Assembly (NCBI GenBank): GCA_027604185.1
Contig: JADGKB010000037.1
Span: 53,505-117,504, forward strand
Length of the DNA stretch: 64,000 nucleotides
Source: Boothiomyces macroporosus
Taxonomy: Eukaryota > Chytridiomycota > Chytridiomycetes > Rhizophydiales > Terramycetaceae
Direction of reading: 5' to 3'
Numbering within the stretch: position 1 is the stretch's first letter; each line of letters opens with the position of its first letter. This document shows positions 56,395-64,000 of the stretch, one piece after another. The notes under the pieces were generated by a model. That model made no database searches. It worked only from the letters and a program-made list of their open reading frames with translations, and was not told where the DNA came from. Position numbers and translations under genes: made by a program.

Positions 56395-56463
56395 TTTATG
56401 ATTTTTTTGGTGAAATTTGTTTTGGCAAACATAAATTATGTAACTTCAGGGTTGCATCATTAT

Positions 56464-58340
56464 ATGGCAATCAACGATTTATTAGTTGGTAAGCGGCTCT
56501 TATTTAGGTTTTTATTGCGTTAATTTAAGGTTTGTCTGGATTGACTTAGGTGTTTATCCTCTAACTTAGGTATCTATAGCTTTATATAAAGGTGTGTACA
56601 GTTCTTAATCATAGGCACGATAAGGTTTAACTTTAGGTTGTTAGAGTTTAATCCAGGGTTCGGAGATTTCAATAATGATTTAAATATCGACTTGATTCTA
56701 CAAAACAATACTGGGATTTCCATTCACTTGTACGAGAACGAAAATTATGTTTTCCATTCATTTATAAACAAATTATCAGTGATTAACGTAATAGCTAGCG
56801 ATTTCAATCAGGATGGGAACTTGGATTTATTACTTGCAACTCAGGATACAGTCACAATTTACAGTTTTAAAAAAGATTGGGAAGAATTGTTTAGTTTCAA
56901 GTATTCTGGACATCAACCATTTATAGCCGATATGACTCGGTCGTTACAGCCAAGTATTCTCGTTTCGGAGAATGACAAGCTGGTAATGTGGAATTACAAT
57001 GGGACCTTTTACAAGGAAGTATTGAATGGATTCTGCAAAGTTAGTGATCCGCACTCTAATGGGTTTGTGGATATGGACGGCGACTGTATGGCAGGTATAT
57101 GATCTTAACAAGACCTGTTTTTGACGTGTATGAAGGATGATAAACTGGGGATTGAAGTTTACATTACGCCAGAGTTTGAATTAAAGTATCAGACAAATTT
57201 ACCTGAAAATGCTGGCCAGATACTCTTTGGAGATTTTGATGCAGATGGTACAATCGATATCCTATTTCCTATATGCAACACTGAATGTTTTATTAATGTG
57301 CTGTATAATATCCAGCTGCCTATATGCCAAGACGACTCTTTGAATTGTAGACAGCTAACAGATCTATGCACACCTTCACCATTCTCATTTGACCCGAAAT
57401 CAGGAGGGAATTATGTCACTTCACCCTTGAACAATATCATTCCAGATTACAGATTGCTCTCCATAAAACTAGGTGACTACAATAATGATGGATTTCCAGA
57501 CTTGTTGGTTGTTGTCAGTAGTAAATACGACAAGTATAGAAAATACATCAGGCTATTGGAGAGTGTAGAGTGTGACTTCACATGTGGAACTAGAGCGATG
57601 CAAAAACGGAGAAGAACTTTTAAACTAGTTACAACAGGTATTTGCTGTTAACAAGGCGTTGATCAGCTATACTCTATTGATTCAGTAATACATGGTGCTA
57701 TGATGGATATGAACAATGATGGTTCTTTGGATGTCTTTGTATCATACAAGCCAGACGGCCAAACTAAAACCAGTGTATTTATCAACAATATTTACAAAGA
57801 TGCGTTATTCTTTAAGCCGCTAGTCTTGAATTCTTTGTGTTTGACTTGTGATACTACCAAACCCTATGGTGTAAATTACGCCGGGGCTTCGTTTAAACAT
57901 ACAGTTATAGATACAAATGGTAAAGTACGAGTTACCCAATCATGTCAATTACCCCAACAGGCGTACATGTCTCTGCAAGTAGCCAATAACGTAATTGGAT
58001 TGGGGAGAACAAACAATTATATTGATAACTTGTTTGTTGGTGTCAGCAGAAATGAAAATGTTCATTACAGGTCGTATCAAGGACTAATTCCAAACAGTGG
58101 TATTGTGATTGGACCGTATGAAGAAAACCACGAAGGTCCTGAAGAGTGGAAGCTGGAGTTGTACATGAACCCATCATCTACTACAAACGCAATCATTATT
58201 GTATTGAGCAGCGTATGTATCATACTGGGCGCCATTATCTTTGGACTCGATTTAAGTGAAAGAGTACTTTTAACTAATTTTAGCGCCAGGATTACATTGA
58301 GAAAAGAGAACAGTTGGAAAATATTGATTTCGAATACTAA
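56464..58340 (+). CDS. ITFG1: FG-GAP (integrin-alpha-like beta-propeller) membrane protein, ITFG1/TIP/LINKIN type
   Basis: Type I membrane protein with an extracellular or luminal FG-GAP propeller, 550 aa. Five exons: first intron 56489-56656 (168 nt, eight units), then 57095-57112 and 57638-57655 (18 nt each) and 58264-58283 (20 nt). Repeats of the form G-D-F-N-x-D-x-x-x-D-L occur at G-D-F-N-N-D-L-N-I-D-L, S-D-F-N-Q-D-G-N-L-D-L, V-D-M-D-G-D-C-M-A-D-L, G-D-F-D-A-D-G-T-I-D-I, G-D-Y-N-N-D-G-F-P-D-L and M-D-M-N-N-D-G-S-L-D-V, several only complete after splicing. A membrane segment (about 495-520) precedes a short charged tail. No clear signal peptide at this ATG, so an upstream exon remains possible. 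It ends 20 bp from VMA6. Confidence 0.9.
56489..56656 (+). repeat. Eight-unit head-to-tail intron array
   Basis: Consecutive units with no bases between: 56489-56507 (19 nt), 56508-56529 (22), 56530-56549 (20), 56550-56569 (20), 56570-56591 (22), 56592-56614 (23), 56615-56636 (22, begins GC) and 56637-56656 (20). Seven begin GT, all end AG, and most carry a TAAY- or TTAA-like branch just before the 3' end. Lengths match ordinary single introns of this genome. Removing the 168 nt joins L-L-V-G to F-G-D-F-N-N-D in frame. Confidence 0.85.
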
Positions 58341-58360
58341 GATTTTCATTAAAAGGTTTA

Positions 58361-59502
58361 TTAAAAGATTGGAATGTAATTGCCAATTCTTTCTTTTTGA
58401 TGTTGAGCAATACATTCGGCAATCCAGACGATGTTACGAATTTCTTGTTCTTTGAGACGCAAGAAAGAGTAGAAAACGCCATAGTGGAATTGCTGGTTGA
58501 AGGCTTTCTTGTTTAGATGAACTTCGTATTCAAAGAATTTGTCTTCTAGGGATTTGTCTGATCCAACTGGGATATCAAAGAAAGATCGGTATTCCTATCA
58601 TTAAATGTGTTTACTGGATACTGGTCAATAATAGCCCTAACTTGATCTGGATCATCCGTGCGGGACAATCTGGCGATTCCATCTGGGTAAAGTTTACCAA
58701 TTGTTGGGTACAACTTGGCACGATCATCCTTTGAAAGTTCAGTGTTAAAAGAGTTGATTGTAATATTGATGACTCTTCTGTCTGCTTCAAACTTTTTTAG
58801 TTTGGTATTACCTTCAACAGTTCTCCCATTACCTCGGCAGTTGGGTCAGAAAGGCTGGTGCAGAATTCGTAGAAATCTTCCAAATAAGTTTTGTACAAGG
58901 TGTTGCGAATAATTTCAATATTCATTTCATCCAAATCGTGCGCATTCAAACATTTCTCAAAGTATGCGGCTAGAGTAAGTTTGGGTTACCAATAGGTGAA
59001 TCTACCAACACGGTGTTGTATAAATCAGCTACATTGTTGGCGACACACAAAGCTCCAATGGAATCAAACATTCCCAGAGGGTGACATCTTTCCAACAATT
59101 CATGAGTATCGCGTTCATGCAAAGTTCCGGTAATTAGCAATATAACGTTATCAATCATATAGGCATATCTAGTATAAAATTAAATGTACGTGAGATAATC
59201 CAGAAATCCAGCTAATGGTTGATTCGCGTTATTTCGCAAGTATTTGAAATCCGCTACGAGCTTATCTCGAGCCTTTTCGGCAATAGTAGTCGTAGCTAGT
59301 GGAGATGGTTCGTTTTGCAAGAAATTTCCGTAATCAGTTGCCGCCAATTGTAGTTTGAAATCTGTATTAACCGAGTGTTACCTTCCAAGGTCTCGCACTG
59401 AGTTAAATTAATATAGTTGGATGTGGAGAGGATTCCTGCCTTGAATCCTCTGACCATGGCTTCCAAGAAGCCTCCTTCCATGTTGAAGAAAATCGCTTCC
59501 AT
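58361..59502 (-). CDS. VMA6: V-type ATPase V0 subunit d
   Basis: Peripheral stalk-to-membrane connector of the vacuolar proton pump. Six exons, five introns of 20-21 nt (including 59362-59381), 346 aa, exactly the usual family length. Conserved blocks: [55 protein letters not shown], and at the C-terminus [27 protein letters not shown]. The last intron falls inside I-I-D-Q-Y-P-E-Y-R. All five introns sit at splice points needed to keep these blocks intact, which makes this one of the best tests of the intron rules used here. Confidence 0.96.
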
Positions 59503-59789
59503 GATTGCGAGATTAAATTTGCAAAGTTTTCGATATTGGATTGACGATGCGCTCCTTGTGAAGGCACCTGATTAATAGAAGCGCCATTATTGATAGATAA
59601 TCGCTGCCAATCAAGAGTAAATTCCGCATCGTTTGCGGTTGAGTTGGATCTCGAACACTGCACCTGGATGATTCCTCTCACTGATATCTCAAATAATAAA
59701 ATGGCCGCTTGTGAGCACTACTACCGACGTGTTGCACCCCTCAGATCCATTGCAAGCGAGTAACACCAGAGATAATACTGTAAAATCTA

Positions 59790-60690
59790 CTATTTATTTT
59801 CCTTGGGAGGTCTACACCAGTTTTGATGATACCTACTGGCTATAATTTGACAGGTTTTACTACATTAGTGCTATTTACCTACAATAGAATACGCATTTGC
59901 ATTTCCAACAGCTGATAGAACCATTAACCATTCGTTTCGCACAAGACGTGTACCCGCAAATCAATGGCGCGGTAGTCAAGTTGTTCCGCTTGTAAGCATT
60001 CCTAACACAAGTTACACTCCACTTTCTAATTTCCGGAACTACTTGCCCAACAGTCAATTGCTCTAATAATTTATATATAGGATATTGGTGCAAGATATTT
60101 CTGGTTTCATCGTACTTTGATATGTACGCTACAATCTTTGAAATCATCAATAGATCATGGGATTTAATATCTGAATTTAGATCTGATGGTTGGAATTGAA
60201 ACGAAAACTCGGAGGATACTGGTGATTCCGGTTCAAGCTCTTGAACAGTCCAATTTGATTGGTGGTTACAATTTTGGCTTTGATTGCGAGGGGTGTGGTT
60301 GATGGTAATTAGTAAGGAACAGGCTTTTTCTAGGGTTGGGATTAGAAGAGGAATGACACCTGCTCGGACCATTTGGAACCTAATCTTTGAATTCCCACAA
60401 GATGCCAGATTCCCCAGTGTTCCTAGTCCAAGTGAAAAACAAAGGGTCGATCTCTGATCGCCTTTAACTGATAATTTAGTAAGCCTATGTACAAGTAATT
60501 CCAACCCTCCGTTTTCTGATATCAAATTTGACAGCTTTGTTGGATGAGTTGCTGATAAATAGTATAGATTAGATAGAGATATTGTTAGGGTGACAGGATC
60601 TGTGACCATGAGCCCTCGCTTATCGTAGTTTGTCGAGGTTATAGTAATCAGCGCAGAACCATCTGGTCCTGGGGTGTGATTCGGCAACAT
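59790..60690 (-). CDS. MUB1: Armadillo-type protein with C-terminal MYND finger (Mub1-like)
   Basis: Two exons, intron 59860-59878 (19 nt), 293 aa. Helical armadillo-like repeats (about residues 30-130 and 165-235) precede a MYND zinc finger at the very end: C-G-Y-x-x-C, C-W-K-C, Y-C-S-K-x-C and H-x3-C, the second half supplied by the last exon. This arrangement matches fungal Mub1/SamB, the adaptor of the Ubr2 ubiquitin ligase that controls Rpn4, though this protein is shorter. The start is the first ATG at 60690; the frame is open a little further without an ATG. Confidence 0.75.
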
Positions 60691-60994
60691 ACAAAGATCT
60701 ACTCGCAAAGAAGTTTAATATCGATGCGCTTCTTTGAAGGAAACACGTGATATACACACCAATGATGCCCCAAGACACTGCTAATCATCAAGAGCAGCTA
60801 CTTGCACGTTTCTCAAGTAAAAAGCTATCTCGTTCATTGCTTGAATCATAAATCGCTGCTCGGTCCCAAGAAACTAATCACCAGGTGATTCCACTATTCC
60901 AATCCCTCTCTCTGGACCCTCTATACCCGCGTTATTCAATATGACTCCAAATACTCTATAAACAGTGGCGTTGAAACAATTCTTTTCCTCAAAA
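60691..60994. other. Divergent promoter region
   Basis: Short upstream region shared by the MYND gene and the desaturase-SDR gene. No frame or site recognised. Confidence 0.4.
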
Positions 60995-62175
60995 ATGGAT
61001 TTTTTAAAAAACATAGATCCGTATTTTGTCCTCCGCCAAACGTCCTGGGGACTTGCAACATACATTGCTGGCTCACTAGTATTCGACGGGATCCACTATT
61101 TCCTTCACGTATTCCAGAATTCAAAAAGTAAAATCCTCCGTGCTATAGCTTACCCCCACTCTGTCCATCATTACTTTTACAACCGCAAATTAAAGTTCAA
61201 TAATAGCTACCGGTTATTGAATGTATTTTGCGAGTTGCCGTTGGAATTAGTTTGCCAATCACTAGGATTCTATGGAATGTATTACTATTTTCAAAATGAA
61301 ATTCGGATTGAAACCATATGGATATTGTTTGCTATTTCGGCAATTAGAACTGGAGTTGTGATGTTATCTGGCGGAGAAGATACGAATCATGTACCGGTGG
61401 ATCAATTAGGGGTTGATCAAGTACCGCTGTTTGTCACCTTGAATTACCATGCATTGCACCATGTTTATCCTGAAGCTTACTATGGATCAATGGTAAAGCT
61501 ATTTGATTGGGTTATTGGAGCAAGCTACAGTCTGAAAGGCAAAAGGGTACTGGTTACTGGAGCATCTGGGGCATTCGGTGGCCCAATGATTAAAATACTA
61601 GAGAAAGAAGCAACTCAAGTCATAGGTGTGCATTATGGATCAGATTGGACATATGAAGATTACTCCAAACTGGGCGAGCTATTCAACGATGTTGATATTT
61701 TAGTATTAGCACATGGATCAAAAGTAAAAGACGCAATGAAAGCAAACTGTGATTCATTCGTTACAATGATTGAACTGTTTAAAAAGATCAAGCAAGGACA
61801 GAAACCACTAGTTCCACCTGAAGTATGGGCTGTAGGATCAGAAATTGGTACTTGATATTAACATAGAATTCCATCCCGCTTGGGGAATCAAAGATTTACA
61901 AATCTACAAAGATTCCAAGAGCGCTTTTATGAAGCATGCCCGAAAGTACTATGATGACCCTGATATTCTGTACAGACATATTGTACCTTCCGCTTTTGAC
62001 TCAAAGATGGGAGCTGCAATCATTTCAGGAACAGTAGCTGCTAATTGGGCAATGTTTTTCATTAGAAGAGGTTGTCAATACGTGCCTGTCACATATACAA
62101 GTAAGTATTATTAAAGTAGGTTTTGCCTATTTCCATTACTTTGTATTTAAATTCCTAGTTGAAAAACAAAAATAA
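60995..62175 (+). CDS. Fused fatty acid hydroxylase/sterol desaturase and short-chain dehydrogenase
   Basis: Three exons (introns 61848-61866 and 62101-62119, 19 nt each), 380 aa. The N-terminal 175 residues are a membrane di-iron hydroxylase with histidine boxes H-Y-F-L-H, PHSVHHYF and YHALHHVYP between four hydrophobic segments. From about residue 180 a Rossmann domain starts with GKRVLVTGASGAFGG (cofactor loop G-x3-G-x-G). The classic SDR Y-x3-K motif is not obvious; the second half is altered by the splices and ends in a short Phe-rich membrane-like tail. Bifunctional proteins of this make-up are known from cyanobacteria and some other microbes. Substrate, sterol or fatty acid, is unknown. 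Confidence 0.82.
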
Positions 62176-62191
62176 TATTGAAAAGATACAT

Positions 62192-62822
62192 TTATTTCCT
62201 TCTCAATTGGTCTCTTTCCCTCTTTGTCAAATTGGCAGGATGAGTATTTGGAAAAGTCTTTTTCAAGTTTTCTTCCTTCATCCAATCTGGCATTGGTTTC
62301 AATCCCATAAAATCTCTGATTTCTTTTGCGAGCATTTCCAGCTGATTCTTGTTGTACTCTCCAACCACAGCAGTCTCTGAGGTTTGCAGTCTGTAGTAAC
62401 CAAATTCTGACATGAATTCCAGTTCCAAAATGTACGTATCGATTCCTTTTTGTTTTAAATGTACAACTTCTGCCTGTATTAACAATAGTTACCTGGATCA
62501 ATTCGTCAGCTACTGAAGCCCTTTCCCACTTTTTCCTTCCTAATTTTGTTTTTGTTACTACAATCGAGTTCTTTTCCTTGTCAATTATGGTTTCAAACTT
62601 GTCATCTACTAAAGAGTAGGCAAGCAGAAAGTATACAGAGAGGACTACATAGTAATAGTGCATAGAGTAGGTAGTGTACCAGGACAATGGGATTCCAGCT
62701 AGGATAATAAAGGTGACCATAATCCAATCGCCCGTAGTAGGTTCAATAGTTACAAACTGCAGAGTGTTGTCTGTCTTTTTTAGTTTTGGATTGATTTTCT
62801 TTAGGTCTGCTAAAAAATTCAT
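62192..62822 (-). CDS. Small two-pass membrane protein, unknown function
   Basis: Two exons, 19-nt intron at 62474-62492, 203 aa. One hydrophobic hairpin (about residues 33-77) is followed by a soluble domain with D-D-K-F-E-T-I-I-D and K-L-G-R-K-K-W-E-R, reminiscent of PH-like bacterial-type domains, and a C-terminal charged helix. Without the splice the frame continues into a run of unrelated residues, so the intron is well supported. Family not recognised; an organelle location is possible. Confidence 0.65.
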
Positions 62823-63126
62823 TAGTGTTTTGTTTGTTGTTTGGTTTTATATGTATGGTGGCTGACGGGCTTGATTGACCCCCATAATAATTCTGACAAA
62901 TAATACCGCTTGCTGTATTTCTTATTGACGCATCCAATACGACTAGTTACTGCATGTCTTGTAGATATCTTTTTGGGCAATAGAGTCCAGTATCCGAATT
63001 CCTTTTAATAATATTGAAAGTTAAAGCTTCTGTAATTAATAATATTGAAAGTTAAAGCTTCTGTAATTAATAATATTCTAGAAAGTTACAAATTGAATTT
63101 CTTTCAAAACGTTTTTTGTAGAAAAA
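62823..63126. other. Divergent promoter region containing a 31-bp tandem repeat
   Basis: Upstream region of the membrane protein gene and VTC1. Apart from the tandem repeat at 63005-63077 nothing is seen. Confidence 0.5.
63005..63077. repeat. 31-bp direct tandem repeat, two full copies plus an 11-bp third
   Basis: Copies start at 63005 and 63036, identical over 31 bp, and a third starts at 63067 and diverges after TTAATAATATT. It lies 50 bp before the VTC1 start, so it may affect that promoter or be neutral replication slippage. Confidence 0.85.
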
Positions 63127-63538
63127 ATGTCGAGACTGCAAATTGGAGAGAAGAGAACAATATTTAATTTCTGGAAATCAGCAGCAAAGACACAAGAAAT
63201 TCCACCAAACCCAAAAGGATTCTTTGCCAATGAGCGTACATTCTTACATTGGCTTAATCTGATTTTGATTCTTGGGTCATTGGGAATCGGATTAGTAAAC
63301 TTTGGAGATGCATTTGGACAGATTTCCGGACTGGTATTTGTTCTTGTTGCTGTTGGGTTCATGGTACTATTTGCTAATGTAGTTTTACGCTCTTGTTCAG
63401 TATCATATCAGAGCAGATTTACTAGAAAACAAAGAAAAAGGAGTCTCTTATGAAGATATGATTGGAGCTCTCTTGATGGTATTTATTGTTTTTATTGCCG
63501 TAACTATTAATTTCGGACTTCACTTTTTATCGAAATAA
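63127..63538 (+). CDS. VTC1: Vacuolar transporter chaperone subunit Vtc1
   Basis: Small membrane subunit of the polyphosphate polymerase complex that makes polyphosphate and moves it into the vacuole. Two exons, 19-nt intron at 63364-63382, 130 aa. The N-terminal NERTFLHWLNL motif of the DUF202 fold, three transmembrane segments, and the post-splice continuation Y-A-L-V-Q-Y-H-I-R-A all match. Unspliced, the frame would end in an unrelated Arg/Ser-rich peptide. It implies acidocalcisome-like or vacuolar polyphosphate storage; the catalytic SPX-VTC subunit must be elsewhere. Confidence 0.94.
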
Positions 63539-64000
63539 AAGGACTTGCACTTTCTTGAATTTAACAACATATATTCACGTGATAATTGATATGTTAACAA
63601 ACAATTGTTAGTACACATAAATGAAAGCATATAATGGGGGTAGCTAGCACTTTCAGATTGACCAACTGAAATTGTGATGTCACGCACGTCCTATTGCCAT
63701 TTAAGCTGGATATTTTAAAAAGACATAAAGGCAAATGATTGAAAATACTGCAGTTATTGCCAACAACGGAGGCTGCTTCTCTTGCTGGTACTTTAATTCT
63801 TATCTAGTATTGTTGATGAAGATTTGTGTAATGCTCCAACAAAGTCGAATAATAGATGCAGAAAGCACCGAAATATGTGTAAAATCGAGCCGCATGTAGA
63901 ATGGCATAGGACACACAATGGTTTTAAAATATAATTCTGTTACAAAGGAGAGAGGTTGATAATAACTAAACAATTAAAAACCAAATTACAAATAAAAAGA
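63539..64000. other. Terminal region without recognisable genes
   Basis: AT-rich 462 bp to the window end. No frame over about 40 codons and no tRNA or snRNA signature found on either strand. May be intergenic or hold the start of a gene beyond the edge. Confidence 0.5.

Noticed and set aside
59403..59681. Minus-strand frame covering the VMA6 start
   Set aside because: Shares bases with the firmly identified VMA6 first exon in another frame.

Overview
This is nuclear DNA from a compact eukaryote with fungal gene content. Evidence for the fungal side: a DASH-era fungal set of proteins such as Spc24, Mpe1, Mub1-like, Vtc1 and a Sec12-type exchange factor, the complex I subunit NUXM, GPI-anchor-like GH76 alpha-1,6-mannanases, and GH18 plus GH19 chitinases (GH19 is otherwise best known in this part of the tree from Microsporidia and their relatives). 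Together with extremely short introns this suggests an early-diverging fungus or a rozellid/aphelid-type relative; that placement is inference and I cannot name the organism.

The dominant feature is the introns. I placed about 100 of them by restoring conserved domains across frame breaks, and every multi-exon model then summed to a whole number of codons except one (SEC5, which carries a separate one-base defect). All but three are 18-24 nt long, with GT (rarely GC) at the 5' end and a TAAY-like branch motif a few bases before the 3' AG. The three exceptions are 60, 61 and 168 nt, and two of them, plus a further 66-nt stretch in MPE1, break down into consecutive intron-like units of about 20 nt. 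The clearest case is in the ITFG1-like gene at 56489-56656: eight head-to-tail units with no exon between them, each AG directly abutting the next GT or GC. This is the most unusual thing in the window and looks like intron concatenation with built-in recursive splice points.

Layout. 1-12 kb: a partial gene, a PAP2 lipid phosphatase, SEC12, a coiled-coil membrane protein, a mitochondrial-type DEAD-box helicase, an LRR protein, and a full KDM5-type histone demethylase. 12-35 kb: a cluster rich in wall-active secreted enzymes (one GH18, three GH19, two GH76 and one unknown secreted protein) interleaved with a Sak1/CaMKK-type kinase, MPE1, a scramblase, a DMT transporter, PPCDC and a very large C2-C2-C1-RasGAP-LIM protein. 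35-52 kb: housekeeping genes (MTFP1, pICln, exocyst SEC5, a HutD-AstE fusion, MoaD, NUXM, an Oca-type phosphatase-like protein, a PA-TM-RING ligase, a SWIRM protein, SPC24, an ACT-domain protein, a PX-BAR sorting nexin). 52-64 kb: a second LRR protein, VPS34, the ITFG1-like gene, V-ATPase subunit d (VMA6), a MYND/armadillo protein, a desaturase-SDR fusion, a small membrane protein and VTC1.

Genes are packed tightly on both strands, with convergent neighbours only 2-40 bp apart. No rRNA, tRNA, CRISPR or transposon was recognised. Two one-base frame defects (second GH19 copy; SEC5) may be assembly errors or real mutations.
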